From positions 620,001 through 684,000 of the forward strand of contig NZ_NFZS01000001.1 of the NCBI RefSeq assembly GCF_003264855.1: a stretch of DNA of 64,000 bases, in the 5' to 3' direction. Below the pieces are notes generated by a model. That model worked only from the letters and a program-made list of their open reading frames with translations. It searched no databases and was not told the origin of the DNA. Every line of letters begins with the position of its first letter. Positions within the stretch are counted from its first letter, which is position 1. The translations under genes and the position numbers were made by a program. The stretch is from Dyella jiangningensis (GTDB lineage: Bacteria; Pseudomonadota; Gammaproteobacteria; Xanthomonadales; Rhodanobacteraceae). Positions 27,476 through 36,319 of this stretch are shown piece after piece.

Positions 27476-27983
27476 GCGCGGCGCGCCAGATCGAGGCCAT
27501 CGTGTCGCCAAAGCAGCAGATGAGCACCTGTATCGATGTGTCGGCCGGTATCGACGCGCGGAGGCTGCGCAGCGCGACGGGAGCCGCCCGTTCGGGCGGA
27601 TAGCCGTATATGCCGCAACTGATCGCCGGAAAGGCAATGGAGTCAACGTCGTGGTCCAACGCCAGTGCCATGCTTTGCTCGTAACAGCTCGCCAGCAGCG
27701 ACGGCTCGTCGTGCGCGCCGCCATGCCACACTGGCCCCACGGTATGGATCACGTAGCGTGCGGGAAGCCGGAAGCCCGGCGTGATGCGCGCTTCGCCCGT
27801 GGGGCAGCGCACGCCCGGCTTTACCTGGGGCAGCGCGCGGCACGCTTGCAGCAGCTCCGGGCCCGCGGCGCGGTGGATGGCGCCATCCACGCCGCCGCCG
27901 CCGAGCAGGGTCGTGTTCGCGGCATTGACGACGGCGTCCACGTTCAGTTCGGTAATGTCGGCGGTGATGATCTGAATGGACAT
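27459..27983 (-). CDS. Macrodomain protein, O-acetyl-ADP-ribose deacetylase type
   Basis: Stand-alone macrodomain (174 aa) of the YmdB/MacroD class, which binds ADP-ribose and removes O-acetyl or ADP-ribosyl groups. Characteristic segments: NAANTTLLGGGGVDGAIHRA, ARYVIHTVGPVW and PAISCGIYGYPPERAA. Encoded convergently to batD with overlapping 3' ends and divergently from the MarR gene. Confidence 0.93.
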   Translation of the reverse strand: MSIQIITADITELNVDAVVNAANTTLLGGGGVDGAIHRAAGPELLQACRALPQVKPGVRCPTGEARITPGFRLPARYVIHTVGPVWHGGAHDEPSLLASCYEQSMALALDHDVDSIAFPAISCGIYGYPPERAAPVALRSLRASIPADTSIQVLICCFGDTMASIWRAALNDAG

Positions 27984-28050
27984 GGATTCGTGAGAACTTG
28001 CGACGTATGCTTGACGTTACACTGGACTGACGCGCACCGGCATCATCTCT

Positions 28051-28515
28051 ATGACTAACGCGGAAGACATTTCCTTCGGCTACCTGCTGGGCGATGTGAC
28101 TTTGCTGTTCCGCAAGCACTTCGACAGACGCGCCGTGAAATTCGGGTTGACCCGCGCGCAGTGGCGGGCCACCAAGATGCTCTATTACCGCGAAGGGCTG
28201 CGCCAGACCGAGCTGGCCGAGCAGCTGGAAATGGAGCCGATCGCCGTCGGGCGCGTCATCGATCGCCTGCAGGCGGCGGGCTTCGTAGAGCGCCGCCCCG
28301 ATCCCAAGGATCGCCGCGCCTGGCGCCTCTACGTCACCGATCAGGCGCGCGACGTGATCGCAGACATGGAAGAGATCGCGGTCGGCCTGCGCAAGGACGC
28401 CACGCGCGGCATCACGGTGCCCGAGCTGCAGCAGGCCCTGGGTGTACTCAACCGCATGAAGGACAACCTGCAGGCGCTCGACGGCGGTGTATCCCCCGAG
28501 GATGGCGAAGCCTAG
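28051..28515 (+). CDS. MarR-family transcriptional regulator
   Basis: Winged-helix regulator of 154 aa. Recognition region LRQTELAEQLEMEPIAVGRV followed by the wing PDPKDRRAWRLYVT is typical. MarR proteins usually repress nearby transporter genes and respond to small aromatic or drug-like ligands; the RND pump genes 300 nt downstream on the same strand are the likely target. Its own promoter was not clearly identified. Confidence 0.93.
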   Translation: MTNAEDISFGYLLGDVTLLFRKHFDRRAVKFGLTRAQWRATKMLYYREGLRQTELAEQLEMEPIAVGRVIDRLQAAGFVERRPDPKDRRAWRLYVTDQARDVIADMEEIAVGLRKDATRGITVPELQQALGVLNRMKDNLQALDGGVSPEDGEA

Positions 28516-28828
28516 CCGCCTATACGGCCGCGCCGCCGCACGCGGCACGTCTTCGGTGGCGGACATGTGACCGTGCGGTGACTTCCGGCGGGTTGGTGCG
28601 TTACCAGGGGCATGGTTGTCGCGAAGCTTGCGATGCCTGCCGCATGACGAGCCATTTGCCAAGTGCTGTCGGTCGTGCGGGTCATCGGCGTCATGTGCAT
28701 CACAATGACCGGTGCGGTGCACCGGGGTGGAGCAGGTGCCGGCAACTCCCTGTGACGCATATCGCAGCCGATAGCGTGACGTTCCGGTGCAGGCCGGCGT
28801 CACGCAGCGGTCGATGGTCGGAGAAATC
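28516..28828. other. Intergenic region between marR and the RND pump
   Basis: 313 nt without a convincing gene. It contains a short perfect dyad, CCGGTGC (28709-28715) and GCACCGG (28719-28725), separated by GGT, which could be a regulator site. No clear promoter boxes or terminator. Confidence 0.4.
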
Positions 28829-29959
28829 ATGCAGCGTATGTCCCCGAAAAAACTGGTACTGCTGATCGCGGTGCTGTTGGCGGCCGTGGTGGCTGTGCAG
28901 TGGTTTCGCGGTGGTGGCCGTTCCTCGGCGAAAACGCCGGCACAACCGACGACCGTGCCGGTGAAAGTGGCGAACGCACATCGCGGCGACCTCGACCTCA
29001 CGCTGAAGGTCATCGGTCGTGCCGAGGCTTACTCCACTGTCACCGTGCAGGCGCGCGTCAGCGGCCAGCTGCAGCAACTGATGTTCCAGCCGGGCGGGCA
29101 CGTCAAGGAAGGCCAGACAATCATCCGCATCGACCTCAGCTTGCTGCAGGCGCAGCTCGACCAGTCGCTGGGCAACCTCGCCAAGGACGAGGCGCAGCTG
29201 CAGAACGCGCAGACCGTGCTCAAGCGCTACCAGCCGCTGCTCGGCAAGGGTTACGTGGCGCAATCGGACTACGACACCTACAAGGCGAACGAAGGCGTGT
29301 ACGCCGCTTCGGTGAAAGCGGACAAGGCCGCGGTGGAACTCGCCCGTACGCAGCTGAGCTATACCGAGATCAAGGCGCCGTTCGAGAGCATTGCGGGCGC
29401 GCCGCTGATCTATCCGGGCGCGCAGGTCACGGAGAACAACACGTCGATCGTGGTGCTCAACCAGATCCGTCCGATCCACGTGACGTTCTCGATTCCCGAA
29501 ACCGGCCTGGCTGGCATCAAGGAGTCGATGGCGCGCGGTACCGTACCGGTGACCATCAGCATTCCGGGCACGAAGCAGCCGGCGATGCAGGCCGATCTGG
29601 ATTTCATCAACAACGCGGTGGATCCGACCACCAGCACGATCCTGCTCAAGGCGCGCTACGGCAACGACAGCGATCAGCTCACGCCTGGCCAGTTCGTCGA
29701 GGTGGTGTTGCCGACCACGCGCCTCACCAGCGTGGTGACGGTACCCGTGGTGGCCTTGCAGAACTCGCCGCTGGGCAGTTTCGTGTTCGTGTTGAACGAA
29801 GACGGCACGGTCACGCAACGCATCGTGACGGCAGGCCCGAGCAGCGGCAACCAGATCGTGATCGAAAAGGGCCTGACCGGCAGCGAGCGCGTGGTCGTCG
29901 ATGGCCAGCTGCTGCTGGTGGATGGTGCGCACGTGCGCATCGTGACCGACAACCCTTGA
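28829..29959 (+). CDS. RND efflux periplasmic adaptor (MdtA-like)
   Basis: Membrane fusion protein of 376 aa. N-terminal membrane/signal segment (KKLVLLIAVLLAAVVAVQW), lipoyl/barrel-sandwich halves (VTVQARVSGQLQQL with FQPGGHVKEGQTIIRID; YTEIKAPF), a helical hairpin between them, and beta-barrel region (IRPIHVTFSIPE; LTPGQFVEVVLP). Start chosen at 28829 from CGGAGA 5 nt upstream; ATGs at 28814 and 28838 are in frame. Works with the RND transporter that begins 14 nt later. Confidence 0.93.
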   Translation: MQRMSPKKLVLLIAVLLAAVVAVQWFRGGGRSSAKTPAQPTTVPVKVANAHRGDLDLTLKVIGRAEAYSTVTVQARVSGQLQQLMFQPGGHVKEGQTIIRIDLSLLQAQLDQSLGNLAKDEAQLQNAQTVLKRYQPLLGKGYVAQSDYDTYKANEGVYAASVKADKAAVELARTQLSYTEIKAPFESIAGAPLIYPGAQVTENNTSIVVLNQIRPIHVTFSIPETGLAGIKESMARGTVPVTISIPGTKQPAMQADLDFINNAVDPTTSTILLKARYGNDSDQLTPGQFVEVVLPTTRLTSVVTVPVVALQNSPLGSFVFVLNEDGTVTQRIVTAGPSSGNQIVIEKGLTGSERVVVDGQLLLVDGAHVRIVTDNP

Positions 29960-29972
29960 GCAGGCGCCGCTT

Positions 29973-32900
29973 ATGAACCTGCCTGCACTTTGCATCCAGC
30001 GGCCGGTGATGACCACGCTGCTGATGGTGGCGCTGCTGGTGTTCGGCATCGCGGCCTATCCGAAGCTGCCCGTCAACGAGCTGCCCAACGTCGACTTCCC
30101 CACCATCACGGTGAACGCGAGTCTTCCGGGCGCGGCGCCCGAGACCATGGCGACGGCGGTGGCGACGCCGCTGGAAAACCAGCTCTCGACCATCGCCGGC
30201 ATCCAGTCGATGACCTCGACCAGTGCGCTGGGCTCCACCTCGATCACCATCACTTTCGAGCTGGACCGCAACATCGATGGGGCGGCGCAGGACGTCCAGG
30301 CGGCCATTTCCTCGGCGCAGCGCCAGCTGCCGACGAACATGCCCACGCCGCCCACGTTCCGCAAGGTGAATCCGGCGGATGCGGCCATCATCTATCTCAC
30401 CTTGCGCTCGCGCACCCAGCCGCTTTCGGTGGTGGACGATTACGCCGAGACGCAGCTCGCGCAGCGCCTGTCGACCATCGATGGCGTGGCGCAGGTGAAT
30501 GTCTACGGTTCACAGAAGTACGCCGTGCGCGTCAGCGTCGATCCGCAGAAGCTGGCCGCCAGTGGCATCGGCATCGATACGGTGCAGACCGCGATCGCCA
30601 ACGCCAACGTCAACCTCGCCACCGGGTCCCTCAATGGCAGCCGGCAACTGCTGTCGATCCGTTCGGACGGCCAGCTGCAGCGCGCGAACCTCTACAACAA
30701 CATCATCGTGGCCTACCGCAACGGTGCGCCGGTGCGGCTGTCCGATCTCGGCAAGGCCGAGGACAGCGTGCAGAACGACCAGGTCGCGAGCTGGTACAAC
30801 GGCGAGCGCGCGATCGTGCTGGCGATCCAGCGCCAGCCGGGCTCCAACACGGTGGCGACGATCGATCGCATTCGCGCCGTGTTGCCCACGTTCGAGGCCA
30901 CGCTGCCGCCGTCGATCAAGCTCGCCGTGTTGTACGACCGCTCCGAATCGATCCGCGCGTCGGTGGACGACGTGCAGTTCACCCTGCTGCTGGCCGGCGT
31001 GCTGGTCGTGCTGGTGATCTACCTGTTCCTCGGCAATGCATCGGCCACCTTGATCCCGGCGCTGGCGTTGCCGGTATCCATCATCGGTACCTTCGGTTCG
31101 ATGTTCGCGCTGGGCTACAGCCTGGACAACCTGTCGCTGCTGGCGCTGACTCTGGTGGTCGGCTTCGTGGTCGACGACGCGATCGTGATGCTCGAAAACA
31201 TCGTGCGCCACGTCGAGGACGGCATGGATCCGTACGAGGCCTCGCTCAAGGGCGCCCGCGAAATCGGCTTTACCATCTTCTCGATGACGCTCTCGCTCGT
31301 TGCCGTGTTCCTGCCGGTGATGTTCATGGGCGGCATCGTCGGGCGACTGTTCCACGAATTCGCGGTGACGCTGAGCATTGCCATCCTGATCTCGGGCTTT
31401 GTCTCGATCACGCTCACGCCGATGCTGTGCAGCCGCTTCCTGCGTCATGCCGAGCATGAGAAGAAAGCGCGCGTGGTGCTGTGGTTCGATGCCGGTTTCG
31501 AGCGTGTGCGCCGCGGCTACGTCAACACGCTGGGTTGGGCGGTGAGCCATCCGCGCATCATCCTCGGTGCGTTCTTCGGCAGCCTGCTGCTGACGGGGCT
31601 GCTGTTCGCGATGGTGAACAAGGACTTCATTCCGGCGGGCGATTCCGGCCAGCTCAACGTCAACGTCGAGGGGCCCGACGACATCTCCGTGCGCGCGATG
31701 GGCGAACGCCAGCAGGCGTTGGCGAAGATCGTTGCGGACGATCCGAACATCGAGGCCTACATGTCTTCCGTGGGCGCGGGCGGCGCGCGAACCACCACCA
31801 ACAACGGCTCGCTGCTGCTGCGACTCAAGCCGGCCAGCGAGCGTCCGCAGGACCCCAACGGCATCATCCAGGAGCTGCGCGAGAAGTTCGCGAAGGTGCC
31901 GGGCATCCGCGCCTATATCCAGAATCCGCCGGCCATCCAGATCGGTGGTCGCCAATCCAAGGCGCAGTATCAGTACACGCTGCAGTCGATCGACACGGAA
32001 GCGCTCTACAGCTGGTCCGGCAAGGTGATCCAGGCCTTCGGCAAGTTGCCGGGCTTCCAGGACGTCACCAGCGATCTCGATCTGAACGGACCTTCCGTGC
32101 GCGTCAACGTGGACCGCGACAAGCTCGCCACGCTGGGGCTCACCATGGACCAGGTGCAGAGTGCGCTGGGCTCGGCATTCGGCGCGAACCAGATCTCCAC
32201 CATCTACGGCTCGTCATCGCAGTACTGGGTGATCCTGCAGGTGTACTACGCGCTGCAGAACGACATCGACGTGCTCTCCCAGCTTTATGTCACGTCGAGC
32301 AACGGCACGCTGGTGCCGCTCAATGCCGTGGCGAGCTTCGAGCGCAAGCCGCAGGCGCTCACGGTGAACCACCAGGGACAGATTCCCGCGGTCACCGTCT
32401 CGTTCAACCTCGCGCCCGGCGTGAGCCTGAGCGAGGCCGTGGCGAGCATCGATCGGGCCATGAAGCAGATGAACCTGCCGGCGTCGATCACCGGCAGCGT
32501 GCAGGGCACGGCGCAGGCGTTCCAGGATTCCATGCAGGGCATGGGCCTGCTGCTGGTGCTCGCGGTATTCGTGATCTACCTCGTGCTGGGCATTCTCTAC
32601 GAGAGCTTCATCCACCCGCTCACCATTCTCTCCGGCCTGCCGTCCGCGGGCGTGGGTGCGCTGCTGACATTGATGGTGTTCCGTGCGCCGCTGGACCTGT
32701 TCTCCTTCGTCGGCATCGTGATGTTGATCGGCATCGTGAAGAAGAACGCGATCATGATGATCGACTTCGCACTGGAGCGGCAGCGCAGCGAAGGGCTGGA
32801 GCCCGCGAAGGCCATCGTCGAAGCCTGTCACGTGCGTTTCCGTCCGATCATGATGACCACGATGGCCGCGTTCGCCGGCACCCTGCCGATCGCCTTGGGC

Positions 32901-33071
32901 CTCGGCGCCGGCGCGGAGACGCGTCGCCCACTGGGCCTGGCCGTGGTCGGCGGTCTGCTGGTGTCGCAGGTACTCACGCTGTACCTCACGCCGGTGATCT
33001 ATCTGTACCTCGATCGGCTGCACGAGCGCTTCTCGAGCAAGCGGAAATCGCGGCCTGCCGAGGCGACCTGA
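29973..33071 (+). CDS. RND multidrug efflux transporter (MdtB/MdtC type)
   Basis: Inner-membrane proton-driven RND pump (1032 aa, full length). Start MNLPALCIQRPVMTTLLMVA, the TM4 acidic pair in LVVGFVVDDAIVMLEN, and the C-terminal repeat GIVKKNAIMMIDFALERQR followed by RPIMMTTMAAFAG are diagnostic. Only one pump gene is present, unlike the MdtBC heteromer, and no outer-membrane channel follows, so it must use a TolC-like partner encoded elsewhere. Substrate cannot be told from sequence. Confidence 0.95.
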   Translation: MNLPALCIQRPVMTTLLMVALLVFGIAAYPKLPVNELPNVDFPTITVNASLPGAAPETMATAVATPLENQLSTIAGIQSMTSTSALGSTSITITFELDRNIDGAAQDVQAAISSAQRQLPTNMPTPPTFRKVNPADAAIIYLTLRSRTQPLSVVDDYAETQLAQRLSTIDGVAQVNVYGSQKYAVRVSVDPQKLAASGIGIDTVQTAIANANVNLATGSLNGSRQLLSIRSDGQLQRANLYNNIIVAYRNGAPVRLSDLGKAEDSVQNDQVASWYNGERAIVLAIQRQPGSNTVATIDRIRAVLPTFEATLPPSIKLAVLYDRSESIRASVDDVQFTLLLAGVLVVLVIYLFLGNASATLIPALALPVSIIGTFGSMFALGYSLDNLSLLALTLVVGFVVDDAIVMLENIVRHVEDGMDPYEASLKGAREIGFTIFSMTLSLVAVFLPVMFMGGIVGRLFHEFAVTLSIAILISGFVSITLTPMLCSRFLRHAEHEKKARVVLWFDAGFERVRRGYVNTLGWAVSHPRIILGAFFGSLLLTGLLFAMVNKDFIPAGDSGQLNVNVEGPDDISVRAMGERQQALAKIVADDPNIEAYMSSVGAGGARTTTNNGSLLLRLKPASERPQDPNGIIQELREKFAKVPGIRAYIQNPPAIQIGGRQSKAQYQYTLQSIDTEALYSWSGKVIQAFGKLPGFQDVTSDLDLNGPSVRVNVDRDKLATLGLTMDQVQSALGSAFGANQISTIYGSSSQYWVILQVYYALQNDIDVLSQLYVTSSNGTLVPLNAVASFERKPQALTVNHQGQIPAVTVSFNLAPGVSLSEAVASIDRAMKQMNLPASITGSVQGTAQAFQDSMQGMGLLLVLAVFVIYLVLGILYESFIHPLTILSGLPSAGVGALLTLMVFRAPLDLFSFVGIVMLIGIVKKNAIMMIDFALERQRSEGLEPAKAIVEACHVRFRPIMMTTMAAFAGTLPIALGLGAGAETRRPLGLAVVGGLLVSQVLTLYLTPVIYLYLDRLHERFSSKRKSRPAEAT

Positions 33072-33089
33072 AGCGCCAACCGACTGAAT

Positions 33090-33192
33090 GTGAGAGCGCA
33101 CCCTGTGCGCGACTGTAATGTCGCGATATCGCCGCGGTAAACGGTCTTTGCGATGACTGGTGAGGCCAGTCGCGCACTGGGTGCGCTCCCAC
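33090..33192. repeat. REP doublet (REPIN)
   Basis: Forward copy 33090-33112 (GTGAGAGCGCACCC, TGTGCGCGA) and reverse copy 33170-33192 (TCGCGCACTGGGTGCGCTCC, CAC). Heads lie outward and read GTGA and GTGG. Span 103 bp, directly after the RND gene. Confidence 0.78.
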
Positions 33193-33212
33193 ACAAGGGC
33201 CGATGTCGCGCC

Positions 33213-33246
33213 AACAAAAAGGGCGGCCGTCGGGCCGCCCTTTTTT
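33213..33246. terminator. Bidirectional terminator
   Basis: GGGCGGCC (33221-33228), loop GTCG, GGCCGCCC (33233-33240), with five A before and six T after, so it can end both the RND pump transcript and the convergent peptidase transcript. Confidence 0.92.
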
Positions 33247-33262
33247 ATTCCCTATGCGACGA

Positions 33263-34702
33263 TCACTCTTCCGCGCCGTCGTTCTTGAACGCGCCGGGCG
33301 CCGAACCGAAATCGCCGTCGGCCTGCGCGGCCATGTACGAGAACGCCGCATACACGGCCACGTTCTGCGCCAGCTCCTTCGGATCGATCTTGTCGAGCGT
33401 GTCGTTGGCGGTGTGGTGGTAGTCGAAATAGTCGGTGCCGTCCTGGGTCAGGGTGAGCGCCGCCATGCCCTTGCCGTGCATCTGCGAGAGATCCGAACCG
33501 CCGCCACCCGGTGCCTTTGCGTCATAGGCCACGCCGATCGGCTCCAGCACCTTGGCGATCTGGTCGATCGCGCCGCGTGCTTCCGGCTTCACGCTGGCGC
33601 TCATGCGCCATATCTTGCGTGCACCGAAGTCCGACTCCGTGCCGAGCTGGAACTTCTTCACTTCGGCGCCGTGCTTGTCGGCATAAGCGCGACCACCCCA
33701 CAGGCCCATTTCCTCGTTCGCGAACGCAATCACGCGGATGGTGCGGTCCGGACGCTGCGGCATGTCGTGGATCAACTTGCCGGCTGCCATGGCGATGGCC
33801 ACGCCCGCGCCGTCGTCGATGGCGCCCGTGCCCGGATCCCACGAATCGAGATGGCCGCCAATCGCCACGACCTGGTCAGGATGCTTCTTGCCGGTGACTT
33901 CGCCGATCACGTTGGCGCCGTGGTAGGTGCCGGTGATGCCGCAGTCGAGTTCGAGCTTGAGGCTGACGGGCTTGCCATAGGCCACGATGCGCGTCAGCTG
34001 ATCGGCATCCGGATTGGACAGCGCAGCCGCCGGGATCGCTTCCTTCGGATCGCGGAAGCCGGTGACGCCGGTATGCGGCGTGCGGCTGTGGGCATCGGTG
34101 CCGGCCGAGCGCAGCAGGAAGCCGGCGGCGCCCATCTTCGAGGCGATCACCGGGCCGCCCACGCGCACCGCGGAGCCCATGCCGTAGTCGTGGCCATCCT
34201 TGTGGCGTTCCATGCGCACGTCGACGTAGACGATCTTGCCCTTCACGCTGGCCGGATCGGCCTTCTTCAACGCATCAAGGCTGTCGAAGCGCACGACCTC
34301 GGCGGTGATGCCGCCCTTCGGCGTGCCGGCGGAGTAGCCCAGCGCGATCAGGTCCAAAGTCTGCGGGAACGGACCGACGATCTCGGCATGCTCGCTGCGG
34401 CGTTCCCACAGCGGATAGCTCACTTCCTCGGTGTAGACCTTGTCGAAGCCCAGCGCCTTGAACTTGGCCACGGCCCAGTCGCGGCCACGCTGGTCGGCCG
34501 GGCTGCCGGCGAGGCGCGCGCCCACTTCCGTGGTCAGCGAGGTGACGATGTCGTAGGCGGTGTTGTCGTTCATCGCCTTGTCGCGCAGCTGTTCGGCCGT
34601 CTTTACGGCTGCGGCGGGAACGGTGGTCTGGGTGGCGGCATTTGCCGTGCCGATGGCGAGCATCATGCTGGCGGCAAGCAGGGAAAGGGGCAGACGGCGC
34701 AT
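33263..34702 (-). CDS. Secreted M28-family metallopeptidase
   Basis: 479-aa zinc aminopeptidase/carboxypeptidase-like enzyme of family M28. Signal peptide ends near IGTANAA. A PA-like insert (about 100-245, KGKIVYVDVRMER; GAAGFLLRSAG) precedes the catalytic domain, in which zinc ligands are visible in GGHLDSWD, AIDDGAGVA, FANEEMG and DYHHTANDTLDK. Probably periplasmic or extracellular and involved in peptide scavenging. Single gene with a shared terminator. Confidence 0.93.
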   Translation of the reverse strand: MRRLPLSLLAASMMLAIGTANAATQTTVPAAAVKTAEQLRDKAMNDNTAYDIVTSLTTEVGARLAGSPADQRGRDWAVAKFKALGFDKVYTEEVSYPLWERRSEHAEIVGPFPQTLDLIALGYSAGTPKGGITAEVVRFDSLDALKKADPASVKGKIVYVDVRMERHKDGHDYGMGSAVRVGGPVIASKMGAAGFLLRSAGTDAHSRTPHTGVTGFRDPKEAIPAAALSNPDADQLTRIVAYGKPVSLKLELDCGITGTYHGANVIGEVTGKKHPDQVVAIGGHLDSWDPGTGAIDDGAGVAIAMAAGKLIHDMPQRPDRTIRVIAFANEEMGLWGGRAYADKHGAEVKKFQLGTESDFGARKIWRMSASVKPEARGAIDQIAKVLEPIGVAYDAKAPGGGGSDLSQMHGKGMAALTLTQDGTDYFDYHHTANDTLDKIDPKELAQNVAVYAAFSYMAAQADGDFGSAPGAFKNDGAEE

Positions 34703-34810
34703 CGGGACAGCTCCTTGGGCGGAAACGACGATTATCGCGTGCCTGTCAGGCGCCGCTTAGGCCAGAAGTCATGGGCCGTGCGCGCGGCGAGCGAACGATT
34801 TCACCCATGA

Positions 34811-34838
34811 AAAAGGCGCCCGAAGGCGCCTTTCGTCC
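34811..34838 (-). terminator. Terminator of mscL
   Basis: On the minus strand the arms AAAGGCGCC and GGCGCCTTT (plus 34825-34833 and 34812-34820) flank TTCG and are followed by a T-run (plus-strand A-run at 34810-34814). Confidence 0.85.
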
Positions 34839-34853
34839 TGCATGTGCACTTGC

Positions 34854-35270
34854 TTATTTCTGGTTCTGCGTCTTGAGCAGGTCGCGGATCTCGGTGAGCA
34901 GCACCACGTCCGCCGGCGGCGGCGCCGGTGCGGCCTCTTGGCGGCGCGAGAGCTTGTTGATGGCCTTGACCACCAGGAAGATGGCGAACGCGATGATGAT
35001 GAACTGGATCAGCGTGTTGATGAAGGTGCCATAGCCGATCGCGACTTCCGCGATCTTGTGCGCCGGGTCGCTGTTGTCCGCCGGCTTGAGCACCCATTTC
35101 ATCTGGGAGAAATCGATGCCGCCGGTGAGCATGCCGATCGGCGGCATGATGATCTGGTCCACCAGCGAGGTGACGATCTTGCCGAACGCGCCACCGATGA
35201 CCACGCCGACCGCGAGGTCGATGACGTTGCCACGCATGGCGAATTCTTTGAACTCTTTGAGCATGCTCAT
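34854..35270 (-). CDS. mscL: Large-conductance mechanosensitive channel MscL
   Basis: Homopentameric inner-membrane channel that opens under extreme membrane tension during osmotic downshock (138 aa, usual length). N-terminal amphipathic helix [21 protein letters not shown]1 [20 protein letters not shown] with the gate region, periplasmic loop, TM2 [18 protein letters not shown], and the C-terminal helical bundle [12 protein letters not shown]. Own terminator. Confidence 0.97.
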   Translation of the reverse strand: MSMLKEFKEFAMRGNVIDLAVGVVIGGAFGKIVTSLVDQIIMPPIGMLTGGIDFSQMKWVLKPADNSDPAHKIAEVAIGYGTFINTLIQFIIIAFAIFLVVKAINKLSRRQEAAPAPPPADVVLLTEIRDLLKTQNQK

Positions 35271-35416
35271 GCTTCTCTCCCTGGGCTGTATGGCAGGGAG
35301 ACTCTAGCGCAGCGACGCAGGCCGCGACAGGCATCGACGGCCCGTCGAGCGCGCCGGGATTCAGCATCTTCCAGGCGCCCCCATCGCGCCTTCGCAAGAT
35401 GCTGCCCCAGGCCGGA

Positions 35417-36103
35417 TCAGCCCACGCGACCTTCCAGCACGGCCACGCCTGCCAGCTCGGCATGGAAGCGATCGCCGCGCTTGAGCGCCGACACGCCGGC
35501 TGGCGTGCCCGTGAAGATCAGGTCGCCGGCCTTCAGCTCGAACAGCGTCGACAGGATGGCGATGATCTCGGCCACGCCGTGCACCATGTCGCCGAGCTTG
35601 CCCAGCTGGCGTTGTTCGCCATTGATGCTGAGCGTCAGCGTGGTGTCAGCACCCAGGCGCGCCTCGCTCGCCGGACGCAGCGCCGACACCGGTGCGGAAT
35701 GGTCGAATGCCTTGGCCACATCCCACGGATGGCTCTTGGCCTTGGCGATCGCCTGCAGGTCGCGACGCGTGAGGTCCAGCCCCACGCCGTAGCCCCAGAC
35801 CAGGCTCTCGGCCTGTCCCACCGGAATGTCGCGACCCCCACCACCCAGCGCCACCACCATTTCCACTTCGTGATGCAGATCGCTGGTGGCTTGCGGGTAG
35901 GGCACGTCGGCGCCATCCGTCACCACGGCGTCCGCCGGCTTGCAGAAGAACAGCGGCGTGTCCTTGTTCACCGTGGCGCCCATTTCGCGCGCGTGTTCGG
36001 CGTAGTTGCGGCCGATGCAGAAGATGCGGCGAACCGGGAAACGAAGGTCGCTGCCGAGCACCGGCAGGCTGGGAACGGCGGGAGGCGTGATGGCATAGGA
36101 CAT
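35417..36103 (-). CDS. Fumarylacetoacetate hydrolase-family protein
   Basis: 228-aa member of the FAH family, close to fumarylpyruvate/acylpyruvate hydrolases. Metal-binding and core motifs are seen in IGRNYAEHAREMG, DLHHEVEMVVALG, VWGYGVGLDLTRRDLQ and IFTGTPAGVSALKRGD. It likely cleaves C-C bonds in acylpyruvates or decarboxylates oxaloacetate; substrate not determinable. Single gene, with no catabolic neighbours. Confidence 0.9.
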   Translation of the reverse strand: MSYAITPPAVPSLPVLGSDLRFPVRRIFCIGRNYAEHAREMGATVNKDTPLFFCKPADAVVTDGADVPYPQATSDLHHEVEMVVALGGGGRDIPVGQAESLVWGYGVGLDLTRRDLQAIAKAKSHPWDVAKAFDHSAPVSALRPASEARLGADTTLTLSINGEQRQLGKLGDMVHGVAEIIAILSTLFELKAGDLIFTGTPAGVSALKRGDRFHAELAGVAVLEGRVG

Positions 36104-36210
36104 AGTCGCGCAAGGTTAACACCCTGGCCTCGGCGCGCCAGTCGCCTGTCACGTTAGCTTTTTTCGCCGACGCCTTGCCTGTACAACGGGCCGGTTTTCC
36201 GGTCCCGCGG

Positions 36211-36226
36211 GGTGACAGCTGTCACC
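36211..36226. promoter_or_regulatory. Perfect 16-bp palindrome, candidate operator
   Basis: GGTGACAGCTGTCACC is a perfect inverted repeat between the FAH-family gene and the export operon, about 94 nt before the adaptor start. It has no T-run and a compact centre, more like a protein-binding site than a terminator. The binding protein is unknown. Confidence 0.5.
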
Positions 36227-36319
36227 GCCGACACCTGATGGGGACCTCTGGCGGCGGTCCAGCCGCTCCAGCATCGTTTGCGACACCGAGGAACCGGCGG
36301 GGGCCGGCAGGGAGAGCTT

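Noticed and set aside
27643-29013. Long minus-strand frame across macrodomain start, marR and the RND adaptor start
   Set aside because: It runs antisense to two well-supported genes and out of frame with the macrodomain gene; no domain seen.
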